Origin: an uncultured Flavobacteriaceae bacterium
GTDB lineage: Bacteria > Bacteroidota > Bacteroidia > Flavobacteriales > Flavobacteriaceae
Reading direction: 5' to 3'
Assembly: GCA_943842245.1 (NCBI GenBank)
Contig: CALTAJ010000001.1
Location: forward strand, 1 to 64,000
DNA: 64,000 nucleotides
Shown here: one piece after another, positions 25,732 through 34,222 of the stretch
How the letters are laid out: each line of letters begins with the position of its first letter
Position numbering within the stretch: position 1 is the first letter of the stretch
Notes under the pieces: generated by a model
The model's database searches: none
Told to the model about the DNA's origin: nothing
The model's input: the letters and a program-made list of their open reading frames with translations, nothing else
Made by a program: the position numbers and the translations under genes

Positions 25732-27144
25732 ATGTTACTAAAGCTAAACAAATTGTATTTTTTATATAAAAAAAACATATTTATTTTAAATTTAATTTTG
25801 TTAATAAATTTTATCCAGCTAAAAGGACAAGAAACAAAATGGCATAATTTACTCCAAAATAATAATCTTAATGAGTTTGTTCAATTAAATGGCAAAGCCA
25901 ATTTTGCATTAAAAAATGGGGTTCTTATCGGTACATCCAAGCTAAATACACCAAATAGCTTTTTAGCAACAAAAACAAAATATTCTAACTTTATTCTTGA
26001 ATTTGACGTCTTAATTGATAATGATTTAAACTCAGGGGTACAATTTAGAAGTGAGAGTCTAAAAAACTACATGGATGGAAGGGTTCACGGATACCAATGT
26101 GAAATAGAAACCAGTTCAAGAAGATGGGCGGGCGGAGTATATGATGAAGCAAGAAGGGGATGGCTTTACCCGCTTTCAAGAAATAAAATAGGACAAGAGG
26201 CTTTTATAAGAGGTAGTTGGAATAAATACAGGATTGAAGCAATTGGTAATTCAATAAAAACTTTTATTAATGGTGTTGAAGTATCTAATTTATATGATGA
26301 TATGACCCAAGAGGGGTTTATTGCGTTTCAAGTCCATGGAATTTCTAATCCTGAACAAGAAGGAAAACAAGTTCGTTGGAAAAACATTCGAATATTAGTT
26401 ACTGATCTTGAAAGAAATAGAATGATTGCCTTGAATAAAGCTCCACATATTAGTTATCTAGATGGAACGCTAACTCAGGAGGAAAAACGTCTTGGCTTTA
26501 GAATGCTCTGGGACGGAAAAACAACAAATGGTTGGAGAGGTTCAAAAATGATGATCTTTCCTAAAAAAGGATGGGAAATAAAAGATGGTATCCTAACTGT
26601 ACAAGCTTCAGGAGGAAAAGAATCTAGAAACGGGGGTGATATTGTAACAACAGAATCATTCAGAAACTTTGAATTGAGTGTAGATTTTCTTTTAAGTCCT
26701 GGTGCAAACAGCGGAGTTAAATATTTAGTAAAAACTAACTTAAACAAAGGTGAGGGCTCATCCATAGGTTTAGAGTTTCAAATTCTCGATGATGAAAAAC
26801 ATATTGATTATAAATTAGGAAAAAATGGAAATCGATCAGTAGGGTCGCTTTATGATTTAATTCGAGCAGAAAACAAAACTACTGGGGCACGGGGTAAAAA
26901 TTTTAAGGGAGTTGGCCGCTGGAATAATGCGCGAATAATTGTTAATGGTGGAAAAGTTGAGCATTGGCTAAACCATGTTAAAGTAGTAGAATTTGATCGT
27001 TTTAGTCAAACTTTTGAGGCACTTGTGGAAAAAAGTAAATACGAAATATGGGAACATTTTGGTAGATGGCCAGAAGGGGTAATACTTTTACAAGATCATG
27101 GTGATAAAGTTTCCTTTAAGAATATAAAAGTTAGAGAGTTTTAA
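25732..27144 (+). CDS. Exported protein with two DUF1080 domains
   Basis: The product has 470 residues. An unusually long N-terminal segment contains a hydrophobic export signal (about 17-34). The first DUF1080 unit spans about 38-225 (LNSGVQFRSES, then VHGYQCEIETSSRRWAGG); the second about 245-470 (LWDGKTTNGWRGSKM, then GANSGVKYLVKT). Characterised relatives cleave 3-keto-glycosides. A tandem arrangement could mean two related substrates or one inactive binding copy. It opens the plus-strand operon and is one base upstream of an exported oxidoreductase, a pair that fits oxidise-then-cleave chemistry. Confidence 0.9.
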   Translation: MLLKLNKLYFLYKKNIFILNLILLINFIQLKGQETKWHNLLQNNNLNEFVQLNGKANFALKNGVLIGTSKLNTPNSFLATKTKYSNFILEFDVLIDNDLNSGVQFRSESLKNYMDGRVHGYQCEIETSSRRWAGGVYDEARRGWLYPLSRNKIGQEAFIRGSWNKYRIEAIGNSIKTFINGVEVSNLYDDMTQEGFIAFQVHGISNPEQEGKQVRWKNIRILVTDLERNRMIALNKAPHISYLDGTLTQEEKRLGFRMLWDGKTTNGWRGSKMMIFPKKGWEIKDGILTVQASGGKESRNGGDIVTTESFRNFELSVDFLLSPGANSGVKYLVKTNLNKGEGSSIGLEFQILDDEKHIDYKLGKNGNRSVGSLYDLIRAENKTTGARGKNFKGVGRWNNARIIVNGGKVEHWLNHVKVVEFDRFSQTFEALVEKSKYEIWEHFGRWPEGVILLQDHGDKVSFKNIKVREF

Positions 27145-27145
27145 A

Positions 27146-28471
27146 ATGGATAACACAAGAAGAGATTTTATTAAAAAAACATCTTTAGGTGCTGCAGCAA
27201 TAACTACACTAAGCCCTAACATTATGATAGGAAAAAACATCTTAGGTGCAAATGATCGCATACATTGTGCTATTGTAGGAATTCGCAGCAGAGGAAAAGC
27301 ACATGCAGCTGCTATAAATCTTCAAGATAATGCCAAAATCCTTTTTAACTGTGATGTAGATGATACAATAATAGAGGAACATAATAAGTGGTGTAATGAA
27401 AATATAGGGTATGTACCTAAAGTTGAAAAGGATTACAGGAAATTATTAGAAAATAAAGATATTGATGTAATTTTTATTGCAACTCCTGAACACTGGCACA
27501 CCCCCATGACAATAATGGCTATGCAAAATGGGAAACATGTTTATGTAGAGAAACCATGTAGTCATAACCCTTATGAAAACGAGTTACTTGTTTCTGCTCA
27601 GAAGAAACATGGACTAAAAGTTCAAATGGGAAACCAACAACGATCAGCTATAACTAGTATCAATGCAATTAATGATATAAGAAATGGTATTATTGGGAAG
27701 GTATATAAAGGGGAAGCCTATTATTCAAATAATAGAGGATCAATTGGAAAAGGAAAAATTACTCCAATTCCCAAATCTTTAGATTGGGATTTGTGGCAAG
27801 GTCCAGCTGCTAGGACTCAATATAAAGATAACATTCATCCATATAATTGGCATTGGTTTAGAAGATGGGGTACTGGTGAAGTTCATAACAATGGCACTCA
27901 CGAGATAGATATATGCCGATGGGCATTAGGGGTTGATCTTCCAGAAAGTGTCACTTCTTTTGGGGGTAAATATGCTTATCAAGATGATTGGGAATTTGTT
28001 GATAACCAACAAGTTACATTTAAATATCCAGAAGAAAAATTTATTACTTGGACAGGGCATAGCAGAGGACTGATTAAGCCAAAACAACCTGGAAGAGGGG
28101 TAACTATTTATGGCAGTAAGGGTACAATACAACTGGATCGTAACTTCTGTAAATATTATGATTTAGGTGGTAACTTGATTAAATCTGAACTAGAAGGTGT
28201 AATAAGTAAAACAACCGATACAAAAGGGCAAGGTGGGTTAGATGTTAACCACATAGGAAATCTTTTTGACGCTATACGCGAAGAAAAACTTTTGACAGCA
28301 GAGATAAAAGATGCCAGTATATCTACTTTTTTATGTCATTTGGCTAATATGGCTCAAGATGCTGGAGAAACTCTTAAAATCGATCAAAAAACTGGAAAAA
28401 TACTCAATAATACAAAGATCATGCATAATTGGAAAAGAGAGTATGCTAAAGGCTGGGAGCCTAAAATTTAA
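27146..28471 (+). CDS. Exported Gfo/Idh/MocA family oxidoreductase
   Basis: The product has 441 residues. Twin-arginine signal NTRRDFIKKTSLGAAA at the start predicts Tat export. The dinucleotide region CAIVGIRSRGKAHA near residue 41 and family signature EKPCSHNPYEN near 128 follow, then a long C-terminal domain with GEVHNNGTHEIDICRW. It belongs to the large exported Gfo/Idh/MocA group found with DUF1080 proteins. It is tightly spaced with the DUF1080 gene before it and the uronate isomerase gene after it, indicating one operon. The exact substrate is unknown. Confidence 0.93.
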   Translation: MDNTRRDFIKKTSLGAAAITTLSPNIMIGKNILGANDRIHCAIVGIRSRGKAHAAAINLQDNAKILFNCDVDDTIIEEHNKWCNENIGYVPKVEKDYRKLLENKDIDVIFIATPEHWHTPMTIMAMQNGKHVYVEKPCSHNPYENELLVSAQKKHGLKVQMGNQQRSAITSINAINDIRNGIIGKVYKGEAYYSNNRGSIGKGKITPIPKSLDWDLWQGPAARTQYKDNIHPYNWHWFRRWGTGEVHNNGTHEIDICRWALGVDLPESVTSFGGKYAYQDDWEFVDNQQVTFKYPEEKFITWTGHSRGLIKPKQPGRGVTIYGSKGTIQLDRNFCKYYDLGGNLIKSELEGVISKTTDTKGQGGLDVNHIGNLFDAIREEKLLTAEIKDASISTFLCHLANMAQDAGETLKIDQKTGKILNNTKIMHNWKREYAKGWEPKI

Positions 28472-28483
28472 TTTTTAAATTTA

Positions 28484-29902
28484 ATGGAAGTTAACCCATC
28501 TTTTAATCCATTTATTAACGATGACTTTCTACTAGAAACAGAAAGTGCTAAATTACTTTATCATAACTATGCAAAGGAATTACCCATCATAGATTATCAT
28601 AGTCATCTATCTCCAAAAGCAATTTCAGAAAATAAAATTTTTAATTCTATATCTTCTTTATGGCTTAGTGAAGATCATTACAAATGGCGTGCACTAAGAA
28701 CATTAGGTGTTGACGAAAAATACATTACAGGTAAAGCAACAAATCAGGACAAGTTTACTCAATTTGCTTCCATGGTACCCTTCATGGTTCGCAATCCCTT
28801 ATACCATTGGACCCATCTGGAACTTCAACGCTATTTTGACATAAGTGAATTACTATCTGAAAAAAGTGCTAATAGAATTTATTATCAAACCAACAAGATG
28901 GTTAACTCTTCATCATTTAGCACCTTATCGCTTTTAGAAAAAATGAAAGTGGAAAGGATTTGTTCTACTGATGATCCATTAGATAGCTTAGAACATCATA
29001 TAAATCATTCTACATCAGGAAGCTCTATTTATATGAATCCAACTTTCAGACCAGATAAATCAATTCTAATCAATGCTCCAAATTATAATGAATATATTGA
29101 TGCCCTAGAAATCTCAGTTTCTTTTAAAATCAATAGTTTTGACGATCTCTGTGAAGCTCTTCAAAAGCGAATAGACTTTTTTCACAAGCAGGGATGCAGA
29201 ATCTCAGATCACGGCTTAGAGTATATTCCATTCCAATCAGCTACTTTATCTGAAATCAAAAAAATTTATATTAAAAAAAGAAAGGGAGCTAACCTGGAGT
29301 CAAAAGAAATTGAAAAATTTCAAACAGCTATTCTTATATTTCTTTGCAAACAATACCATAAACTAGGCTGGGTGCAGCAGTTTCACCTTGGAGCTATGAG
29401 AAATAATAATAGTAGAATGCTTAAAAAACTAGGACCAGATAGTGGTTGGGATTCTATAGGCCATTACCCAATTGCGTTTTCACTATCAAGATTTTTAGAT
29501 TCACTCGATCAAAAAGATCGGCTTTCTAAAACTGTTCTTTATAATATTAATCCTGCAGATAATGAAATGATGGCAACAATGATAGGGAATTTTAATGACG
29601 GAAGTAGTAAGGGAAAAATACAATGGGGTTCAGGCTGGTGGTTTATGGATCAAATTGACGGAATGACAAATCAAATAAATACCCTATCCAATATGGGAAT
29701 GATTAGTTGTTTTATTGGAATGTTAACTGATTCTAGAAGCTTCTTGTCTTTTCCGAGACATGAATACTTTCGAAGATTAATATGTAATCTTTTTGGCAAT
29801 GATATGGAAAATGGACGTCTTCCAAATGATCTCCCTTGGATTGGAAAAATTATTTCTGATATCAGTTATTATAATAGTAAAAACTATTTTGATTTTTCAT
29901 GA
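28484..29902 (+). CDS. uxaC: Uronate isomerase
   Basis: The product has 472 residues, the standard length. It has PIIDYHSHLSPKAI near residue 35, with the metal-binding HxH of this amidohydrolase-superfamily isomerase, ICSTDDPLDSL near 163, QFHLGAMRNNN near 300 and a late GMLTDSRSFLSFPRHEYFRR. It interconverts D-glucuronate and D-fructuronate (and galacturonate and tagaturonate) in the cytoplasm. With inositol oxygenase in the locus it would take glucuronate made from myo-inositol as well as imported uronate. Its stop overlaps the dctP start by 4 bases (ATGA). Confidence 0.97.
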   Translation: MEVNPSFNPFINDDFLLETESAKLLYHNYAKELPIIDYHSHLSPKAISENKIFNSISSLWLSEDHYKWRALRTLGVDEKYITGKATNQDKFTQFASMVPFMVRNPLYHWTHLELQRYFDISELLSEKSANRIYYQTNKMVNSSSFSTLSLLEKMKVERICSTDDPLDSLEHHINHSTSGSSIYMNPTFRPDKSILINAPNYNEYIDALEISVSFKINSFDDLCEALQKRIDFFHKQGCRISDHGLEYIPFQSATLSEIKKIYIKKRKGANLESKEIEKFQTAILIFLCKQYHKLGWVQQFHLGAMRNNNSRMLKKLGPDSGWDSIGHYPIAFSLSRFLDSLDQKDRLSKTVLYNINPADNEMMATMIGNFNDGSSKGKIQWGSGWWFMDQIDGMTNQINTLSNMGMISCFIGMLTDSRSFLSFPRHEYFRRLICNLFGNDMENGRLPNDLPWIGKIISDISYYNSKNYFDFS

Positions 29903-30897
29903 AAAAATATAATCATAAATCTATATTTTTCTTTGGTGTAGTATTACTTGTTTGTTTTTTTTTTGAAAGTTGTAAATCTGACTCTTCCGTTAGATTAATT
30001 CGCTTAGGCCACGGTCTAGATATAAGCCATTCTGTTCACCAGGCAATGATAAATGCTGATACTCATTTAAAGGAAATTTCAAATGGGCAAATGCGTTTAC
30101 AGATCTATCCAAACCAGCAATTAGGTAGCGAACGTGAATGCTTGGAACTCCTCCAAATTGGAAGTTTAGATATGACTAAGGTTTCAGGAGCTGTATTAGA
30201 AAATTTTGCACCCAAACTCAAAATTTTTAGCCTTCCGTTTCTATTTGACAATAAAAATCATCTATTTAAAGTATTAGATGGTCCAATTGGAAGAGAATTA
30301 TTAAAAGAAGGCGAGGATTATTGGTTAAAAGGAATTGGTTTTTACGACTCGGGAAGTCGAAGTTTTTACACAAAAGATAGACCAGTAGAAAAACCTGAAG
30401 ATCTTAAAGGATTAAAAATTAGAGTTCAAGAAAGTGTTTCAGCTTTTGATATGGTTAGTCAATTGGGCGCTTCACCTACTCCGATTTCGTGGGGAGAACT
30501 ATACACTGCTCTTCAACAAGGTGTTGTTGATGGAGCAGAAAATAATCCTCCTAGCTTTTATCTCTCTGGACATTACCAAGTTTGTAAATTCTATAGTATT
30601 GACGAACATACTATGATTCCTGATATTTTATTAGCTAGTACCCACATGTGGAATAGTTTAAAACCATACGAACAAAAATGGCTTCAAGAAGCAATTAATA
30701 AGTCCATCCCTTATCAACGCGAACTATGGATAAAGTCTGAAAATGAATCTTTACAAGCAATTATTGAAGCAGGTGTTGAAGTGAATTATCCTAAAAAAAT
30801 AAACTTCCAAAATGCTACTCAACAAATGAATAATGAATTTAAAAAAGACCCAGAAATGGCTAAACTTATAAAACGTATTCGTGATGAAGCAGATTAG
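29899..30897 (+). CDS. dctP: TRAP transporter solute-binding lipoprotein (DctP family)
   Basis: The product has 332 residues. The signal ends in the lipobox ESC (Cys25), so the binding protein is a membrane-tethered lipoprotein. Family features are LRLQIYPNQQLGSERECLELLQ, the conserved LKGLKIRVQESVSAFDMV with the carboxylate-binding Arg, and VDGAENNPPSFYLSGHYQV. TRAP binding proteins capture organic acids with that Arg. Placement directly after uxaC suggests glucuronate or another hexuronate as ligand. The gene overlaps both neighbours, so the operon is tight. Confidence 0.95.
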   Translation: MKKYNHKSIFFFGVVLLVCFFFESCKSDSSVRLIRLGHGLDISHSVHQAMINADTHLKEISNGQMRLQIYPNQQLGSERECLELLQIGSLDMTKVSGAVLENFAPKLKIFSLPFLFDNKNHLFKVLDGPIGRELLKEGEDYWLKGIGFYDSGSRSFYTKDRPVEKPEDLKGLKIRVQESVSAFDMVSQLGASPTPISWGELYTALQQGVVDGAENNPPSFYLSGHYQVCKFYSIDEHTMIPDILLASTHMWNSLKPYEQKWLQEAINKSIPYQRELWIKSENESLQAIIEAGVEVNYPKKINFQNATQQMNNEFKKDPEMAKLIKRIRDEAD

Positions 30898-31342
30898 AAT
30901 TAAGGTTAACAAAATTATTGAGAAATTTCTAGTTTTAATTCTTCTAGGAATGGTACTAAACGTGATTTGGCAAGTTTTTACTCGATTTTTTACTTCTAGC
31001 CCCAGTGCTTTTACCAATGAGTTAGCTCGTTATCTTATGATATGGTTAGGGATTTTAGGAGCAGCATATATTTCTGGTAAACAAGAACATGTTGCGATAG
31101 ATTTTTTTGTTAAAAAACTCAATAATTCTCTTCGGAGATTCATAGATCGTTTTGTGCTACTTTCTATATTGAGCTTTGCTTTTTTTGTTATGATTATTGG
31201 AGGAATTAATTTGGTATATATCACTCTAAAACTAGAACAGTATTCTCCTTCGCTTCAAATTCCTTTGGCCTTGGTCTACTCTATTATCCCTATTAGTGGA
31301 CTATTGATTATTTTTTATAAAGTTACCCAAGAGAAAAGTTAA
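30884..31342 (+). CDS. dctQ: TRAP transporter small membrane subunit (DctQ family)
   Basis: The product has 152 residues from the ATG at 30884; a GTG one codon earlier is less likely. Four transmembrane segments are visible (about 12-32, 46-62, 88-108 and 127-147), with the family signature FTNELARYLMIWLGILGAAY. DctQ forms a complex with DctM and supports sodium-driven uptake of the acid delivered by DctP. It overlaps the dctP stop by 14 bases and is followed 3 bases later by dctM. Confidence 0.93.
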   Translation: MKQIRIKVNKIIEKFLVLILLGMVLNVIWQVFTRFFTSSPSAFTNELARYLMIWLGILGAAYISGKQEHVAIDFFVKKLNNSLRRFIDRFVLLSILSFAFFVMIIGGINLVYITLKLEQYSPSLQIPLALVYSIIPISGLLIIFYKVTQEKS

Positions 31343-31345
31343 TCT

Positions 31346-32641
31346 ATGGAAGCTTTAACAATTTTCATATTGGCCATGAGTTTTTTCTTGTTAATAGGTG
31401 TCGGTATGCCTGTGGCTTGGAGTATTGCTATTTCGTCACTTTTGACTCTATTAATAAGTTTACCAAGCTTAGCCGCTTTGACTACCATTGCTCAACGAAT
31501 GGGAACAGGCTTAGACAGCTTTACTTTATTAGCAATTCCATTTTTTATTCTTTCAGGTCAACTTATGACTCATGGTGGAATTGCACAACGCTTGATACGT
31601 TTTGCTAAATCCCTAATTGGTACCTTACCGGGTGGATTAGCCTTGATAAATATTATTTCAGCAATGATGATGGGAGCTATTGCAGGGTCTGCTATGGCGT
31701 CTGCTTCTGCTATGGGCGGCATTTTAGGTCCTGAGATGGAAAAAGAAGGTTATGATAAAGAATATGGTGCTGCAGTGAATATAACATCTTCGACTATGGG
31801 CTTAGTAATTCCACCAAGTAATGTATTGATTGTTTATTCTTTAGCTAGTGGTGGAGTTTCTATTGCAGCTTTATTTCTTGCTGGATATATTCCTGGTATA
31901 CTTACTTGTCTTTTTCTTATGCTTGTTGCATCAATTTGGGCTAAAAGCAAAGGCTATCCAATATCTGGAAGAAGTAGTATAAGAGAGGTGTTTTCTAGTT
32001 TTATAAGTGCATTCCCAAGTTTATTATTACTCTTTATTATAATTGGAGGAATAGTAGCTGGATTTTTTACTGCTACAGAGGCTTCAGCAATTGCAGTTTT
32101 ATACACCCTTATTTTAGGTTTTCTCTACAAGGAAATTAAATTTAAAGATTTATCAAAAATTTTTCTTGATTCATCAAAAACTAGTGCAATTGTTTTACTC
32201 TTAATCGCTTGCTCGATGAGCATGTCTTGGGTTATGTCTTATGAAAATATTCCTCAAAATCTTAGCGATTTTTTAATTGGAATTAGTGAAAACAAAATTG
32301 TTATTCTTTTAATGATTAATCTCATACTCTTATTTGTAGGTATTTTTATGGATATGACTCCTGCAGTATTAATTTTTACTCCAATTTTCTTACCTGTTGT
32401 TAAATCTATAGGAATCGACCCAATACAATTTGGTATTATTATGGTTTTAAATCTATGTATTGGCCTTTGTACTCCACCAGTAGGATCGGTATTATTTGTT
32501 GGTGTTGGTATTGCTAAAACTAGTATTGAAAAAGTAATTAAACCTCTTTTCCCCTTATTCATAGCAATGATTTTTGCTTTGGGGCTTATTACTTACTTTC
32601 CTCAAATCACACTTTGGCTTCCAGGAAAATTTGGATTCTAG
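31346..32641 (+). CDS. dctM: TRAP transporter large membrane subunit (DctM family)
   Basis: The product has 431 residues with about 12 hydrophobic segments. Family motifs include ESILIPFFILSG-type segment (here TLLAIPFFILSGQLMTHGG), the MGAIAGSAMASASAMGG loop, VIPPSNVLIVYSLASGG and the later mirrored CIGLCTPPVGSVLFVG. It is the sodium-coupled translocation subunit. With the two preceding genes it makes a complete TRAP system at the end of the plus-strand uronate operon. Confidence 0.96.
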   Translation: MEALTIFILAMSFFLLIGVGMPVAWSIAISSLLTLLISLPSLAALTTIAQRMGTGLDSFTLLAIPFFILSGQLMTHGGIAQRLIRFAKSLIGTLPGGLALINIISAMMMGAIAGSAMASASAMGGILGPEMEKEGYDKEYGAAVNITSSTMGLVIPPSNVLIVYSLASGGVSIAALFLAGYIPGILTCLFLMLVASIWAKSKGYPISGRSSIREVFSSFISAFPSLLLLFIIIGGIVAGFFTATEASAIAVLYTLILGFLYKEIKFKDLSKIFLDSSKTSAIVLLLIACSMSMSWVMSYENIPQNLSDFLIGISENKIVILLMINLILLFVGIFMDMTPAVLIFTPIFLPVVKSIGIDPIQFGIIMVLNLCIGLCTPPVGSVLFVGVGIAKTSIEKVIKPLFPLFIAMIFALGLITYFPQITLWLPGKFGF

Positions 32642-32690
32642 GTTAGAATATATTTTTTAAAGATTGATTTATAAATATTTTATGATAAAT

Positions 32691-32698
32691 GATATTTG
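32691..32698 (+). promoter_or_regulatory. Candidate -7 promoter element for the PLP decarboxylase gene
   Basis: GATATTTG differs from TAnnTTTG by one base. Transcription would start near 32705, just upstream of the conserved but ATG-less N-terminal frame of the next gene, which limits how far upstream translation can begin. Confidence 0.35.
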
Positions 32699-32719
32699 AT
32701 TTAATTTTACAAAAAAGAA

Positions 32720-34195
32720 ATTATCAAGAAAGCAGTATTAAATAAAATTCCTTTCGATTTTATCGAGGCAAAAGGCATAGTAGCTAGAGCATTAGGAAAC
32801 TATATAAAAAAAAGTACTTCTGAAGGTGCAGTTGTATTAAAACAAAAATCACCAGATGAAATTTCAAAAGTATTAGGATTAGAATCTCTTTTTGAGGACG
32901 GTTTTCAAAGTATCCAACAACTTCAAAACTTCATAACTAATTATCTTGAGAATACAAACCATTTAAAAAATCCAAGATATATGGGTCATCAGGTTGCAGT
33001 ACCTCACGATCTTTCAGGTATTCCAGATTGGATAAACGGCACAATTAATAATCCTAGCTCACTTTATGAAATGGGACCAGCAGGTGCAACACTTGAAGGT
33101 TTTATGATTAACTGGATGCTAAATAAGCTTGGATGGTTTAAAGGAAAAAATCTGTGTGACTTTAGAAAGTTAAATAAAAATGGGAGTGGAATACTAACTC
33201 ATGGAGGATCTATTGCCAACATGACTGCCTTGTCTTCCGCTCGTGCAGCAATTGCACCAAATGCATGGGAAGATGGAAGTCCAGAGGATTTGGTTGTAAT
33301 GGGACCAAGTACTGCTCATTATTCTATTTTAAGAGCACTTTCAATAATGGGGATGGGCAAAAAAGCTTTTGTTCCTATTCCAGTAGATAAAAATGAAGTT
33401 ATTATTACTTCAACTTTAGAAGAAATTTATGCTCAAGTAAAAAAAGAAGGAAAACGTGTCATGGCATTAGTTGCTAATGCGTGTGCTACTTCTACAGGCC
33501 TTTTTGATCCATTGGATGAAATGGCAGTTTTCTGTAAAAAACATAAATTATGGTTTCATGTTGATGGGGCACATGGGGCGGTTGCCTTACTATCTAATAA
33601 GCATCGACAAAAAGTTAAGGGAATTGAAAAGGCAGACTCCATCATTTGGGATGCACACAAAATGTTGAGAGTTCCTGCTTTATGTACTGCTGTTCTATAT
33701 AAAAAACAAGAACAGATGTGGAACAGTTTTCATCAAAAAGGGAGTTATGTTTTTCATGAAAATGAAGTCATTGGAATGGATTCTATGCCTTTTACTGTAG
33801 AATGCACTAAATCAGCACTTGGAACTAAACTCTTTTGGAGTTTTGCTATGGAGGGCCAAGAAGCTATAGTTAAATTTATTGAAAACAGTTTTCAGCAAGC
33901 TCAAAATTTATATAATTATCTTAAGAGCCAGGAGGATTTTTACTGTCCTTATCCCCCACAGTCTAATATTTTATGTTTTCAATATAAGCCCCATATTGTA
34001 AATGACCAAAAACAACTTGCTTTACGTTATAAATTGATAAATTCTGGTGAATTTTATATCACCTCATGTCTAATTCATGGAAAACGCTATCTAAGAACAG
34101 TCATGATGAATCCACTAACTAATATTAATGATTACAAAGCCTTATCAAATGCAATTGCTAAATACGCTCTGACAATCAAAACCGATGAAAACTAA
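32720..34195 (+). CDS. PLP-dependent group II decarboxylase, start codon uncertain
   Basis: A glutamate/aromatic-amino-acid decarboxylase-type enzyme. The PLP-binding lysine is in WDAHKMLRVP (codon 33659-33661), and HVDGAHGAVALLS gives the cofactor Asp. The first ATG in frame (32981) lies inside the conserved motif KNPRYMGHQ, too late for a complete protein. The open frame upstream encodes about 87 residues that look native (KAVLNKIPFDFIEAKGIVAR at the start) but has no ATG, GTG or TTG. I place the start at ATT 32720, just after a plausible promoter. The amino-acid substrate cannot be read. It follows dctM but probably has its own promoter. Confidence 0.88.
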   Translation: MIKKAVLNKIPFDFIEAKGIVARALGNYIKKSTSEGAVVLKQKSPDEISKVLGLESLFEDGFQSIQQLQNFITNYLENTNHLKNPRYMGHQVAVPHDLSGIPDWINGTINNPSSLYEMGPAGATLEGFMINWMLNKLGWFKGKNLCDFRKLNKNGSGILTHGGSIANMTALSSARAAIAPNAWEDGSPEDLVVMGPSTAHYSILRALSIMGMGKKAFVPIPVDKNEVIITSTLEEIYAQVKKEGKRVMALVANACATSTGLFDPLDEMAVFCKKHKLWFHVDGAHGAVALLSNKHRQKVKGIEKADSIIWDAHKMLRVPALCTAVLYKKQEQMWNSFHQKGSYVFHENEVIGMDSMPFTVECTKSALGTKLFWSFAMEGQEAIVKFIENSFQQAQNLYNYLKSQEDFYCPYPPQSNILCFQYKPHIVNDQKQLALRYKLINSGEFYITSCLIHGKRYLRTVMMNPLTNINDYKALSNAIAKYALTIKTDEN

Positions 34196-34222
34196 AAACG
34201 TACTTTTACAAAAAAATTATTT

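Noticed and set aside
32254-32562. Minus-strand open frame of 102 codons inside dctM
   Set aside because: Antisense to conserved transporter motifs; amino-acid content looks like a reversed membrane protein.
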